Positions 41,282 to 51,030 are shown, counted from the first letter of the stretch. The stretch: DNA of 64,000 nt from JAAYCI01 sp031548875 (GCA_031548875.1 JAVBQQ010000033.1:49605-113604), one strand, 5' to 3'. Program-made: numbers and translations. The notes: a model not told the origin generated them from the letters alone.

Positions 41282-41310
41282 TTGCATCAACAGTGCGCGT
41301 GGTGTACAAT
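41282..41310 (+). promoter_or_regulatory. Distal sigma-A promoter upstream of the histidine kinase
   Basis: -35 TTGCAT (41282-41287), 17-bp spacer, -10 TACAAT (41305-41310). It is about 190 bases from the kinase start; it could give a long leader or a small RNA. Confidence 0.6.
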
Positions 41311-41439
41311 CTAACCAACGGGCCTGAGTTTCCGGCAAAATCGGGCAAAATCCGGTCGTTCAGGAACCGATGCGCTGCGCCACCCCCCGCGAGCTCCCTT
41401 TTGCGGCCCGCAAATCGCCCATGCTCTGAATCCCGTCAT

Positions 41440-41469
41440 TTGAAGCCCGTCGCAACCGCCTGTTATACT
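41440..41469 (+). promoter_or_regulatory. Proximal sigma-A promoter of the kinase-regulator operon
   Basis: -35 TTGAAG (41440-41445), 18-bp spacer, -10 TATACT (41464-41469). Confidence 0.65.
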
Positions 41470-41497
41470 AAAACCACAGCGGAAAGGAACACACGCC

Positions 41498-43360
41498 ATG
41501 TTCAAAACCGTTCGCAGCAAGATATCGCTCCTCTATGTCGTCTTGGTTGTCCTCATCGTCATTTTAGGCGTGTTATCGGTATTTGCACTGTCCGACATGA
41601 GCAACACCATCAGCGGCCTTATCAAGACCAACTACGACAGCATCGTGCGCCTTTCCCACATGCAGGACGCCCTGCGCCTGCAAGACCGCGACGCCCTCGC
41701 CTATGTATACAACGACGAGCCCATACGCGCCGCCGTCCATTTTGACGAGAACGCCGCCGTCTTCCAGCACAACCTCGAGAACGAGCAATCCACCCTCATC
41801 ATCCCGGCAGAGATCGATTACGCGAAGGAGATCAGCGCCGCCTACCAAGAATACCTGCTTGCGTTCGAAGCATTGCTGGATTGTGACACCTCCACCAGCG
41901 CCGGCCAAAAAAAGGCGCTGGGCCTGTACGAAGGCGAGCTGCAAAGCGCCCAGCAGCAGGTGGAAACTGCCATGGACAGGCTGTACGATTCGAACGAGGT
42001 GGCGCTGTTTGCCCGGCGGGACGAAGCCGCCGCGAGCGCCCGGCGCTCCATCTGGATCATGGCCGTGGCGTCCCTCTTGGCGGCCGGCGGCGGGCTGTTG
42101 CTGGCCACACTATACACCAAGAGCGTGCTTGCCCCGCTGCACCGCATCACCGAAACGGTCAAGCTGGTGCGCGAAGGCAACCTGAACCATACCATCGAGG
42201 TGACCACCAGGGACGAGTTCGGCATGCTGGCGGGCGAGTTCAACAACATGGTGCGGCGCCTGGCCGAATTCGAGCGCAGCACGCTGGGTTCTCTGATGAG
42301 CGAACGCAGCAAGAGCGACTCGCTCGTAAAAAGCATCCACGAACCGGTGGTGGTGCTGGACGAGAACGCCCGGGTGGTGATGATGAACACCGCGTTCGAG
42401 CGCTTGTACGGCCTAAAAGAGACGGAAAGTCTCGGCCACCCACTGCAAACACTGGCACCCGGCTGCGGGTTCGACGGCGCCATGCAGGCGCTGCAGGCAG
42501 GCAGATCGTTCGATCCACAGGGCCACACGCTGGCCGTGCGCGAAGAGGGCGAAGACCTCTTCTACCAGCTCACCGCCACACCCATCCCCACGCCCGAGGG
42601 AGATGCCGCCGGCCACATTTTCGTCATGCACGACATCACCGAGATGAAGCGCCTGGAAAAGAGCCGCGGAGACTTCATCGCCACCATCTCCCACGAGTTC
42701 AAGACGCCGCTCACCTCCATCGTGATGGGGGCCGACCTGATCGCAAACCCCGCCATAGGCCCACTGAACGATGACCAGCAGGAAGTGGTGGAAACCATCC
42801 GCGAAGACAGCCGCCGCCTAGAAACACTGGTGGGCGAGATCCTGGAACTCTCCCGCATCGAATCTTCCCAAACGATCTACCACGCCGCACCCTGCAACCT
42901 GTCCGACATCATCTCCTCCTCCCTCGGCCAGTTCAGGACCTTGGCCGAACGCAGCCGTGTGGCGCTTTCGGCGGGCGACACCGCCGGCCTGCCACGCGTG
43001 TCGGCCGATTTCTCCAAGGTGACCTGGGTGCTGAACAACCTGCTGTCCAACGCGCTGAAATACACCGGCGAAGGCGGCCGGGTGCGCGTGGACGCGTGGA
43101 GCGAAGAGGGGCATGTGCACATCTCCGTGACTGACACCGGCATGGGCGTGCCGCCAGAATACGCGGAAAAGATCTTTGAAAAATACGTGCAGATCAAAGG
43201 CTACGACATCGAGGTGCGGGGCAGCGGGCTGGGCCTGGCCGCCGCCCGGGAGATCATAGAAGCGCACGGCGGCCGCATCTGGTGCGACACGGCGCTGCAA
43301 ACGGGCAGCCGCTTCATCTTCACGCTGGAAGCCCTGCCGGAAGGGGGTGCCGCCTCGTGA
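41498..43360 (+). CDS. Membrane sensor histidine kinase (HAMP-PAS-HisKA-HATPase)
   Basis: A 620-residue kinase. Two membrane helices (about 9-31 and 182-205) flank an extracellular helical sensor of about 150 residues, like four-helix-bundle sensors. HAMP follows (TETVKLVREGNLNH region), then a PAS domain (VVVLDENARVVMMN), HisKA with the phospho-His in ATISHEFKTPLTS, and HATPase boxes NNLLSNALKYT (N), VTDTGMGVP (G1) and GSGLGLAAAREI (G2). All catalytic boxes look intact. GGAAAGGAA precedes the ATG. Its stop overlaps the GTG of the regulator. Ligand unknown. Confidence 0.95.
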   Translation: MFKTVRSKISLLYVVLVVLIVILGVLSVFALSDMSNTISGLIKTNYDSIVRLSHMQDALRLQDRDALAYVYNDEPIRAAVHFDENAAVFQHNLENEQSTLIIPAEIDYAKEISAAYQEYLLAFEALLDCDTSTSAGQKKALGLYEGELQSAQQQVETAMDRLYDSNEVALFARRDEAAASARRSIWIMAVASLLAAGGGLLLATLYTKSVLAPLHRITETVKLVREGNLNHTIEVTTRDEFGMLAGEFNNMVRRLAEFERSTLGSLMSERSKSDSLVKSIHEPVVVLDENARVVMMNTAFERLYGLKETESLGHPLQTLAPGCGFDGAMQALQAGRSFDPQGHTLAVREEGEDLFYQLTATPIPTPEGDAAGHIFVMHDITEMKRLEKSRGDFIATISHEFKTPLTSIVMGADLIANPAIGPLNDDQQEVVETIREDSRRLETLVGEILELSRIESSQTIYHAAPCNLSDIISSSLGQFRTLAERSRVALSAGDTAGLPRVSADFSKVTWVLNNLLSNALKYTGEGGRVRVDAWSEEGHVHISVTDTGMGVPPEYAEKIFEKYVQIKGYDIEVRGSGLGLAAAREIIEAHGGRIWCDTALQTGSRFIFTLEALPEGGAAS

Positions 43361-43929
43361 AACACCGGGTACTCATCATCGACGACACGAAGAACATCCG
43401 CCTGCTGCTCACAAAAACGCTGGAGCTGGAAGGCTTCGAGGTGGCCGCGGCGGCCACCGGCCGCGAAGGGCTGGATCTGGCCTGCGCCCAAAACTACGAC
43501 CTCGCCTTCCTGGACATAAAACTGCCCGAGATGAGCGGCACCGAGGTACTGCGCCGCATGCGCGCCGCCGGCGTGCAAACCCCGGTCATCATCATCACTG
43601 CCTATCCCACCATCAAAAACGCCGTGGAATGCACGCGGCTGGGGGTGGTGTCCTACCTGCAAAAGCCGTTCACGGCCGAGCGGCTACAGGGCGTTCTGCG
43701 CGAGCTGGACGAGACGGGCACCCTTGCCGAAAGCGACCCACTGGCCGCCGCCCGGGAGGCGATGGCCGCCGGCAATCCGCTGCGGGCGCTCAACCTGTTG
43801 GGCGCCGCCCTGGGCGCCGACCCCCAGGATCCCGCCGTCTACCGCGCCATGGCCGCCGCCTACGAACAGGCGGGCGATCACGACAGCGCCGCCCGCTTCA
43901 CCAAGGCCGCCGACCTGTTCGAGATGTAA
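43357..43929 (+). CDS. Response regulator with TPR-like tail and no DNA-binding domain
   Basis: A 190-residue protein. Residues 1-120 are a receiver domain: acidic pair IIDDTKN, phospho-acceptor in FLDIKLPEM (about residue 52), the Thr in IITAYPT and the Lys in QKPF. The remaining 70 residues are not a winged helix; they form two or three TPR-like helical hairpins (GNPLRALNLLGAALG, AYEQAGDHDSAARF). The output is likely protein-protein contact. GTG start overlaps the kinase TGA (GTGA), with AAGGGGG upstream. Confidence 0.9.
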   Translation: MKHRVLIIDDTKNIRLLLTKTLELEGFEVAAAATGREGLDLACAQNYDLAFLDIKLPEMSGTEVLRRMRAAGVQTPVIIITAYPTIKNAVECTRLGVVSYLQKPFTAERLQGVLRELDETGTLAESDPLAAAREAMAAGNPLRALNLLGAALGADPQDPAVYRAMAAAYEQAGDHDSAARFTKAADLFEM

Positions 43930-44045
43930 CCCTCACACCGAATGCGACCGCCGCGCACCCGGCGGTTACAGATAGATAACCGTCCCCTCCAAGGCTGCGC
44001 AGCTGCCCAGCCCATTCTTTCCCATACCCTGAAAGGAGTATCGAA

Positions 44046-44663
44046 ATGGAACAGAAAGATTCGCCCATGGAGCAATACCTCAACGAAAACCTGCTGCCCG
44101 ACGAAACCGTAAAATGGACCGGCCGCCCCACCAACATCAAGTTGATGGAGAAGCCCATGAGCAACTTCGTCATCCTGCGCTGGGTCATCAGCGCACTTCT
44201 GCTCGTGTTCACCGTCTGGTACTGGACGTTTGCCCTCGCCCATGGCTTCGAGATATCCCTTCCCGTCACGCTCACCGTCATCCTTGTGCTGGTGGCCGCG
44301 TGGGTCGCCGTGTCGCCCCTGATCAGCAACCGGCGCGCCCAGAGCAAATGCCTCTACGCCATCACCAACAAACGGGCGCTCATCCTATACAAAACAATCC
44401 CTATCATCACCCGCGTGCGCGAGCTGGACACCGTGACCGATTCTTCCTACGACACACTTTCCACCGGCTGCGGCAACATCTATGTGGGCGCGAAGACGAA
44501 GAATGCACCCGGAAAAGCCCGCGACATGGCCTTTGTAAGCGACATGCCGGACGACGAACTGCCGCTGATATTTTTCAGCGTGGAAGATCCCGCGTCCGTC
44601 TTCGCGCTGCTGAACGCACGGGAGGCCCGTCATGAAGACGAAGAGGGCTCCATGATCGCCTGA
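44046..44663 (+). CDS. Membrane protein with bacterial PH domain (bPH2)
   Basis: A 205-residue protein with two adjacent hydrophobic helices (about 40-63 and 74-96), then a bacterial PH-type beta domain with the common YAITNKRALIL signature (about 107-117) and a short amphipathic C-terminus. Such proteins are widespread and mostly uncharacterised; they probably bind partners at the inner membrane surface. GAAAGGAG lies upstream. It is 116 bases after the response regulator, with only a weak hairpin between, so it may be read from the same promoter. Confidence 0.72.
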   Translation: MEQKDSPMEQYLNENLLPDETVKWTGRPTNIKLMEKPMSNFVILRWVISALLLVFTVWYWTFALAHGFEISLPVTLTVILVLVAAWVAVSPLISNRRAQSKCLYAITNKRALILYKTIPIITRVRELDTVTDSSYDTLSTGCGNIYVGAKTKNAPGKARDMAFVSDMPDDELPLIFFSVEDPASVFALLNAREARHEDEEGSMIA

Positions 44664-44710
44664 GATTTCCTATCATCACTTTCCTTTTTCCTGTGGCTTC
44701 TTGTACGGCA

Positions 44711-44742
44711 AAAAAGGGCTCCTCTCCCCGGAGCCCTTTTTT
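44711..44742 (+). terminator. Intrinsic terminator after the bPH2 gene
   Basis: AAAAAGGGCTCC and GGAGCCCTTTTTT around TCTCCCC. Confidence 0.93.
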
Positions 44743-44767
44743 GTTGTGCAAAAAGGGTTGCAACATA

Positions 44768-44776
44768 TGATATACT
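44768..44776 (+). promoter_or_regulatory. Extended -10 promoter of nnrD
   Basis: TG-A-TATACT. No good -35 is present at 17 bp, consistent with an extended -10 element. Confidence 0.55.
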
Positions 44777-44849
44777 AAATTAGAGGTAGCATCTTGGCGT
44801 TCAGCATCCAAACCTTTGGCGGCGCCAAAGGCGGGAGGGGAACAACTGT

Positions 44850-45773
44850 ATGGAAAAAACCGCACAGCCCACAGTCATCGACCGGGAGTGGGCGCGCCGG
44901 CACCTGCCCGAGCGCAGCCGCGACACACACAAGGGCTCGTTCGGCACGCTGGCCATCCTGGCCGGCAGCACGCGCTACCGCGGGGCGGCAGTACTGGCCG
45001 CTTCGGCCGCCCTGCGCGCTGGCGCTGGGCTGGTGAGGCTGTGTTCCACCGAGCAGGTGTGCGCGGCGGCCGCGGCGCAGCTGCCCGCCTGCATCCTGCT
45101 GCCGCTGGAGGAAAACGCCGTCGGCGGCATCGCACCACAGGGCGGCGCGGCTGTACTGGCAGAGAAACACACGGCCATCCTGACAGGCTGCGGCCTGGGC
45201 AACACGGCGGACACCGCCGGTCTCATCGGCACGCTGCTCACCGGTGCGGCCTGCCCGCTTGTGCTGGACGCCGACGCACTGAACGTGTTGGCCGGCGCGC
45301 TGAACAGCGGCGAGGTGCCCCGCGCCCGCGAGGAGGGCCTGGCCCTGCTGCAAAACGCGAAAGAGCCGGTGGTGCTCACGCCGCACATCGGCGAGATGGC
45401 CCGCCTGTGCGGCCAAAGCGCCCAGGCGGTGGCCGACGCCCAGGAGGACACCGCAGCCGCCTTCGCCACCCAGAGCGGCTGCATAGTGGTACTGAAAAGC
45501 TACCGCACGGTGGTGGCCACACCCGCGGGCAAAACATACCTGCTGGACCGCCCCAACCCCGCACTTGCGCGTGGCGGCACCGGGGACGTGCTGGCCGGTA
45601 TCATCGCCTCGCTGATGGCCCAGGGCATTGAAGCGGCGGACGCCGCGGCAGTGGGTGTGTGGCTGCATGCCGAAGCGGGGAGGCTGGCCGCCCGCAAACG
45701 CAGCTTCACCGGCGCTTCACCGGCCGACCTGCCCGCCTACCTGTGCGAGGTGTGGCTGTCCATGGGCCGGTAG
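44850..45773 (+). CDS. nnrD: ADP-dependent NAD(P)H-hydrate dehydratase
   Basis: A 307-residue ribokinase-fold repair enzyme that turns damaged (hydrated) NADH and NADPH back to the normal cofactors using ADP or ATP. Motifs are KGSFGTLAILAGS, GAGLVRL, VLDADALNVLAG, VVLTPHIGEMARL and the catalytic/ATP loop LARGGTGDVLAG. The epimerase half (NnrE), often fused at the N-terminus, is missing here. A GGGAGGGGAA ribosome site precedes the ATG. Confidence 0.93.
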   Translation: MEKTAQPTVIDREWARRHLPERSRDTHKGSFGTLAILAGSTRYRGAAVLAASAALRAGAGLVRLCSTEQVCAAAAAQLPACILLPLEENAVGGIAPQGGAAVLAEKHTAILTGCGLGNTADTAGLIGTLLTGAACPLVLDADALNVLAGALNSGEVPRAREEGLALLQNAKEPVVLTPHIGEMARLCGQSAQAVADAQEDTAAAFATQSGCIVVLKSYRTVVATPAGKTYLLDRPNPALARGGTGDVLAGIIASLMAQGIEAADAAAVGVWLHAEAGRLAARKRSFTGASPADLPAYLCEVWLSMGR

Positions 45774-45815
45774 AGGGCAGCGGGCGGCAATTTGAGCAAA
45801 CCACAAGACGCAGCC

Positions 45816-46574
45816 CTACAACTCGATGTCCAGCCCCACAGGGCAGTGGTCGCTTCCGGTCACCTCGGGCCAGATGAGACTGTCCCGCACCTTGGGCACC
45901 AGCCGGCCGGACACGATGAAATAGTCGATGCGCCAGCCGGCGTTGTTGGCCCGGGCATTGAAGCGGTAGCTCCACCAGGAGTAGGCGCCGGCCCTTTCCG
46001 GATACAGCGCGCGGAAGGTGTCCGCAAAGCCGCTTCCCAAGAGCTGCGTCATCTTGGCGCGCTCTTCGTCCGAAAAACCGGGGTTGCCCCGGTTGGGGCC
46101 GGGGTTTTTCAGGTCGATCTCCTCGTGGGCCACGTTCAGGTCCCCGCAGTACACCACAGGCTTTTGGGCGTCCAGCGCCAGCAGGTAGGCGCGCAGGTCG
46201 TCCTCCCAGCGCATGCGGTAGGCAAGGCGGGCAAGCTCCGGCTGGGCATTGGGCGTATACACGTTCACAAGGTAAAAATCGTCATACTCCAGTGTGATGG
46301 CCCGACCCTCGTCGCCGTGTTCGTCGATGTCCGGGATGCCGAAAGTCACTCGCAGGGGCTCCTTTTTTGCAAACACCGCCGTGCCCGAATAGCCCTTTCG
46401 TTGCGCGCTGTTCCAGTATTGATAGTAGCCCGCCGGCTCGAACACCGCCTGCCCCGGCTGCATCTTTGTCTCTTGCAGGCAAAAAAAATCAGCGTCCAGG
46501 CTCTCGAACGCCTGCGCGAACCCTTTGCCCAGAACGGCCCTGAACCCGTTCACGTTCCAACTCACAAACCGCAT
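45816..46574 (-). CDS. xth: Exodeoxyribonuclease III
   Basis: A 252-residue ExoIII/AP-endonuclease of the EEP fold, full length. It cuts DNA at abasic sites and removes 3' blocks. Catalytic features: SWNVNGFRA, LQETKM (metal Glu), VNVYTPNA, YCGDLNVAHEEIDL, SWWSYRFNARANNAGWRIDYF and SDHCPVGLDI. AAGGAGGG fixes ATG 46574 as the start; a 93-codon extension upstream is antisense noise. Single-gene unit. Confidence 0.96.
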   Translation of the reverse strand: MRFVSWNVNGFRAVLGKGFAQAFESLDADFFCLQETKMQPGQAVFEPAGYYQYWNSAQRKGYSGTAVFAKKEPLRVTFGIPDIDEHGDEGRAITLEYDDFYLVNVYTPNAQPELARLAYRMRWEDDLRAYLLALDAQKPVVYCGDLNVAHEEIDLKNPGPNRGNPGFSDEERAKMTQLLGSGFADTFRALYPERAGAYSWWSYRFNARANNAGWRIDYFIVSGRLVPKVRDSLIWPEVTGSDHCPVGLDIEL

Positions 46575-46657
46575 GCACAGCCCTCCTTGTGTGGGCGAAA
46601 CTTTTCCCAAGCATAGCACAACCGGTATCAAAAACCAACCCGAAGGGAGGCTGCGGC

Positions 46658-47230
46658 ATGAGCCACACGCCCGAACTGCTGCAATACGAACAACTGGCCG
46701 CCCAAGCCATGGAGGAATTGCTTGCCTGTGCAAAACCCGACGCCGGGCAGATCGTGGTGGTGGGCTGTTCCAGCAGCGAGGTGTCCGGCGCAAGGATCGG
46801 CACCGCCCCCGCGCCGGACATTGGGGAGGCGTTGGTACGCGGTATGCTGCCACTTTTGCAGGCGCGGGGGCTGTTCCTGGCCGCCCAGTGCTGCGAACAC
46901 CTCAACCGCGCGCTGGTGGTGGAGGCCGAAGCCCTGCACGCCCACGGCCTTGTGCGGGTGAACGCCCTTCCCCGTCCCGAGGCGGGCGGTTCCTTCGCCA
47001 CCGCCGCCTGGCATGCCCTGCGCGCCCCGGTGCTGGCCGAGGGCGTACAGGCCGTGGCCGGCATAGACATCGGCTCCACACTCATCGGCATGCACCTACA
47101 CCGCAGCCTTGTGGCCGTGCCGGTGCGCCTTTCGGCCGGGCAGATCGGCCGCGCACCGGTAACGGCCGCGCGCACCCGGCCGCGCTTCATCGGCGGTGCA
47201 CGCGCCGCATACGACGACACCCTTTTGTAA
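46658..47230 (+). CDS. TIGR01440/DUF436 family protein (YwlG-like)
   Basis: A 190-residue protein of a conserved but uncharacterised Bacillota family. Characteristic stretches are VVGCSSSEVSGARIG, LAAQCCEHLNRALVVE, AGIDIGSTLIGMHL and the C-terminal RPRFIGGARA. Several conserved Cys, Glu and His suggest a small-molecule or metal site, with no established function. AAGGGAGG precedes ATG 46658. Divergent from exoIII. Confidence 0.88.
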   Translation: MSHTPELLQYEQLAAQAMEELLACAKPDAGQIVVVGCSSSEVSGARIGTAPAPDIGEALVRGMLPLLQARGLFLAAQCCEHLNRALVVEAEALHAHGLVRVNALPRPEAGGSFATAAWHALRAPVLAEGVQAVAGIDIGSTLIGMHLHRSLVAVPVRLSAGQIGRAPVTAARTRPRFIGGARAAYDDTLL

Positions 47231-47391
47231 GCCCGTCACTTTTTCCCAGTTTTATGATATGATATAAACAACCGCTCCCGCCGCAGCGTTTCGCGACCGA
47301 TTTCAAGGCCCCAAAACGCAGCCACCGGCCCGTTCCCGCATTTTGAAGACGGCTCCACACCACCACCACCCAAAAGAAACGGAACAACCTC

Positions 47392-48228
47392 ATGCCATCT
47401 GCACAAAATGCTTTCCCCCGTCTTATCGCCCTCGATATCGACGGCACTATCCTCACCTCAGACCGCCGGCTGGAGGACCGCGTGCTCGCGGCCATTGGCC
47501 GGGCGCTTGCAGCGGGCATCCAGGTGCTGCCGGCCACCGGCCGCCAGCTGGACGCCCTGCCCCGCGAGATGCTCGCCATCCCTGGCCTGCGCTATGCCAT
47601 CACCTCCAATGGCGCAAAAGTATACGACCTTGCGCAGGATACCGTGCTGTATTCCGATTGTTTCGAAAAGGCGGACGCGCTGGACGTGCTGCGCGCGGCC
47701 GAGGAATACCAGGCGCTCACCGGCGTGTACATCGACGGCCGGGGCTACTCTCAGCAGCAGGACCTCTCCTTCCTGCGCAGCGCGCTGCCCGGCAGTTTTT
47801 TCGAATACTTCCGCCAAACGCGCACCTTCGTGCCAAACCTCGCCTCCTTCGTGCGGGCGGCGGAGGGCGCGGTGGAAAAATTCACGCTGCATTTCGCCTC
47901 CCAGCCCGAGCGCCGGCGCGCACGCGCCGATTTCGAGCGCCGGGGCGATGTGGAGCTCACCTCGTCGGTGTTCTCCAACCTCGAGCTAAATACCCCCACG
48001 GCCAACAAAGGCGCCGCATTGATGCATCTGGCGGCGCTTTTGGGCATCCCGCGCGCGGAGGTGATGGCCATGGGCGACAGCTCGAACGATGCAACCATGC
48101 TGCGCATGGCGGGGCAGGCCGTCGTCATGGCCAACGCGCCCGACGAGATCAAAGCCTTGGCCGACATCCTGGCCCCCAGCTGCGACGAAGCGGGCGTGGC
48201 CGCCATCATCGAAGGGATATTAGGGTAA
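47392..48228 (+). CDS. HAD-superfamily hydrolase, Cof/IIB type
   Basis: A 278-residue HAD phosphatase of the Cof type. Motif I is ALDIDGTIL, motif II lies at PATGRQ, motif III Lys is near TANKGAAL and motif IV is GDSSNDATML. The cap is inserted between II and III, as in sugar-phosphate and cofactor phosphatases of this group. Substrate cannot be predicted. The ribosome site is weak (GGAA). Upstream sequence at 47253-47270 has overlapping TATGAT and TATAAA boxes. Confidence 0.9.
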   Translation: MPSAQNAFPRLIALDIDGTILTSDRRLEDRVLAAIGRALAAGIQVLPATGRQLDALPREMLAIPGLRYAITSNGAKVYDLAQDTVLYSDCFEKADALDVLRAAEEYQALTGVYIDGRGYSQQQDLSFLRSALPGSFFEYFRQTRTFVPNLASFVRAAEGAVEKFTLHFASQPERRRARADFERRGDVELTSSVFSNLELNTPTANKGAALMHLAALLGIPRAEVMAMGDSSNDATMLRMAGQAVVMANAPDEIKALADILAPSCDEAGVAAIIEGILG

Positions 48229-48298
48229 GGCAAAGGGATGCCAGCCCATACCATCCTGTCTTTTTCTGATCGATATTTCGAACAAACCGGAGGTCTGC

Positions 48299-51010
48299 AT
48301 GCAATACACATCCCCGCACCGCAAAAAAAGAACCGGGCGCACGGTGCTCATCATCGTGCTCGTGGCTGTGGTCCTGTTGGCCGCCGTGGGCGCGGCCTTC
48401 TGGCTGGTGCCAAAAATAGGCGAAGGAAGTGGAAGCCAGCCGGCGGACGCCTACCGCGTAAATGGCCCGGCCAGCGCGCTGTGGCTGGCCGCGCCGGAAC
48501 TGGACGACGAAACGGAGGACACCGCCGCCGATGCGGCCGACGCGTATTTTGCCGATGCCGTGGCCCAGGCCAAGGCCAACAACATAAACACGCTTGTCTT
48601 TGAAGGGCGCACCGCCCTTTCGGTGCATTGGGAGGACAAAATCTTCCCCGCCGATGTGGACGACGCCGGCGTGGACCTGCTCGGCAGCCTGTGCAAGGCC
48701 GCCGACGGGCAGGAGATCCAGCTTTGGGTGGCCATGGACCCGCTGGCCGCGGGAGGGCTGCGCTCCACCGACGACGGCGACGCCGCCGCCCTAGCCAAAA
48801 AGCTGCCCAGCGGCAGCCTCTCGTTCGACCCGACCGATGAGGAGTACCAAAAGCTGCTGGCAGACAGCCTTGCCCGGCTTCCCGAAAAGTATCCCATCGC
48901 CGGCGTCGTATTGAACTACACGCCTAGCGGGACGCGCGGCGATGGGAAACCCGCGGCCACTACCGGGACTGAAACCGAACCCAGCGCTGAAACAGGGTCA
49001 AGTGCCAAACCCGGCGATGTGGCCGACAGCAATACCGCCACCGATTCCTCCGCAAGCGCAACTGCCTTTGCCGCCATGGCCGCGCAGGTCGCCCCCGTGC
49101 TGGGGAACACCACCCTCGGCATCGCCACCGACGCGTCGGTCGATGCGGAGACCAGCGCCGCCCTGCGCAGGGACGCCGGCGCGGCCTTTGCGCTGGCTGA
49201 ACTGCCTGCGGGCGCAGGCGTAGGCGCCCGCATCGCCGCCTTTGGCGACGACGCCGGCTGCCTTGTGCTGGACGAAGCCGCCGGCGCCGACGCAACGGCC
49301 ACCACCCTCTTCGTCGCACAGCAGCGCCCCTGCTTTGGCGGCGCGGTGTACGGGCGTTATCCCGTCGTCCCCGTACAGGCGGCCACCATCGGCTTTTTGC
49401 AGAGTGCCACCACTACCGCGGACAGCACGCTGCCCCAAGGCTTCGACATCCCCCAAACGCTGCAGGTGAACTACCCGCTCGAAACGGACACCATCGGCAC
49501 CGCGCAGGAGACGGTATTCGTCATGGGTAATTCCGACCCCGCCCTTCCCCTCACGCTGGACGGCGAGAAGGTGCAGCGCGAGACGGCCGACGGCGCTTTC
49601 GGCGTGCTGGTGCAGTTGAAGCCCGGCAAGAATACCCTCACCTTCGCCCAGGGCGACGAGATCCTCACCCATACCATCACGCGGCCGGAACCGCCCAAAG
49701 ACGCTGGCACAGACGCGGGCGGCAGCGCCACCGGCCTGCCCAGCGACAACACAAAGCAGGCCGAGGCCGGCCAGGCTATACAGGTGACCGGCGTGTTCGC
49801 CGGCGCCCTCACGGACCCGCACGACGACGGCGCCATCGACGAGACCTTCTACGGCGGGGCGGTGGCCGTCGTCACCGAAAGTGTGCGCACCGTGCGCTAC
49901 GACGCGGACGCCGGCGGCAACGTGAACACCTGGGCCTATAAGCTCACCTGTGGGGACTGGGTCGTCGCGCAGAACTGTGCCTGGATAGACGGGGACGGAA
50001 AATCCGCCTTTACCGGCCTGTCGGCCGAGACCGACCCCGAGGGCCGTGGCGAGTGGATCGACTTTGAAGGCACCGGCACCCCTGCCGCCATCATCTCCTG
50101 CAAGGACGACACGCTCTCCCTCTCTTTCTGCGACACCACCTTCAAGCTCTCCGAATCCTTCGCCAGCACCTATGTGCAGGGCGCTAAGGTAGTGAAAACC
50201 GACGACGGCGTGCGGCTGGATCTTTCCGTGCAGGGCATCTGGGGGTACCAGATCGACTACACTGAGGGGCGCACCCGCCTGTTTCTGAAGGCCCCACCCC
50301 GGATATCGGCCGACCCGTTGCAGCCGCTGGCCGGCGTGCGCGTGATGTTGGACCCCGGCCACGGCGACCAGGACATGGGCGCGCCGGGCATCATGGGAAC
50401 GGCGCAGGGCCCCAACGAGAAGGACGTCAACCTTGCGCTGGCGCAGGCCATCGCCTACCGGCTGCGCCAGATGGGCGCCGAGGTGACCCTGCTGCGCGAG
50501 GGTGAGACCTTCTACACCACCCACGAGCGCCTGGGGATGCAGATCGAACAGAAACCGGATTTCTTTCTCTCGGTGCACCACAACTCCGCCGAGCTTACCA
50601 GCGACCTGAACAGCGCCACCGGCCTGCAGGCCTATTACCACATCCCCAAGAGCTACTCGGCGCCCAAAGCCGAGGTGTACGCCGCCCAGCTGATGGCCGG
50701 CGTGGCCGAGGCCACCGGGCGCAGGGCCTCCGACGTGTCCTATGGCTACTTCAATGTGACGCGTACACCGGTCTGCCCCTCGGTTCTGTTCGAGTTTGGC
50801 TTCATGATCAGCCCCACCGATTTCGAAGATATCACCAGCGCCGCCGGCATCCAGGCCGCCGCCTGCGGCGCCGCCGACGGTATCTACAACACTGTTGCGG
50901 AGTATGCGCCCCGTTCCGTTGAAGGCGGAACCGCAGCTTCTGCCGCCGGCACAGGCACGTCTGCCGGCAACAGTTCCTCCAGCAGCTCGTCCGGCGACGC
51001 GTCCGGCTAA
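48299..51010 (+). CDS. Membrane-anchored N-acetylmuramoyl-L-alanine amidase with large N-terminal region
   Basis: A 903-residue cell-surface protein. A basic start and one membrane helix (about 15-37) anchor it. Residues 60-350 resemble a glycosidase-like barrel (NNINTLVFEGRTALSV), broken by a Thr/Ser/Glu-rich linker near 215-245. Beta-rich domains follow (about 390-670), with a second linker near 470-500. Residues 675-865 form an Amidase_3 catalytic domain with zinc ligands in MLDPGHGDQD, the Glu in NEKDVNLALA, SVHHNS, and the catalytic Glu in LFEFGFM. The tail is Ser-rich. It should cut the peptide from muramic acid in peptidoglycan. CGGAGG before the ATG. Confidence 0.9.
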   Translation: MQYTSPHRKKRTGRTVLIIVLVAVVLLAAVGAAFWLVPKIGEGSGSQPADAYRVNGPASALWLAAPELDDETEDTAADAADAYFADAVAQAKANNINTLVFEGRTALSVHWEDKIFPADVDDAGVDLLGSLCKAADGQEIQLWVAMDPLAAGGLRSTDDGDAAALAKKLPSGSLSFDPTDEEYQKLLADSLARLPEKYPIAGVVLNYTPSGTRGDGKPAATTGTETEPSAETGSSAKPGDVADSNTATDSSASATAFAAMAAQVAPVLGNTTLGIATDASVDAETSAALRRDAGAAFALAELPAGAGVGARIAAFGDDAGCLVLDEAAGADATATTLFVAQQRPCFGGAVYGRYPVVPVQAATIGFLQSATTTADSTLPQGFDIPQTLQVNYPLETDTIGTAQETVFVMGNSDPALPLTLDGEKVQRETADGAFGVLVQLKPGKNTLTFAQGDEILTHTITRPEPPKDAGTDAGGSATGLPSDNTKQAEAGQAIQVTGVFAGALTDPHDDGAIDETFYGGAVAVVTESVRTVRYDADAGGNVNTWAYKLTCGDWVVAQNCAWIDGDGKSAFTGLSAETDPEGRGEWIDFEGTGTPAAIISCKDDTLSLSFCDTTFKLSESFASTYVQGAKVVKTDDGVRLDLSVQGIWGYQIDYTEGRTRLFLKAPPRISADPLQPLAGVRVMLDPGHGDQDMGAPGIMGTAQGPNEKDVNLALAQAIAYRLRQMGAEVTLLREGETFYTTHERLGMQIEQKPDFFLSVHHNSAELTSDLNSATGLQAYYHIPKSYSAPKAEVYAAQLMAGVAEATGRRASDVSYGYFNVTRTPVCPSVLFEFGFMISPTDFEDITSAAGIQAAACGAADGIYNTVAEYAPRSVEGGTAASAAGTGTSAGNSSSSSSSGDASG

Positions 51011-51030
51011 CCGAAGCAACCATCAGAACA

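Noticed and set aside
41305..41497. A small RNA gene from the distal promoter
   Set aside because: A promoter is present but there is no terminator before the kinase gene, so a long leader is the simpler reading.
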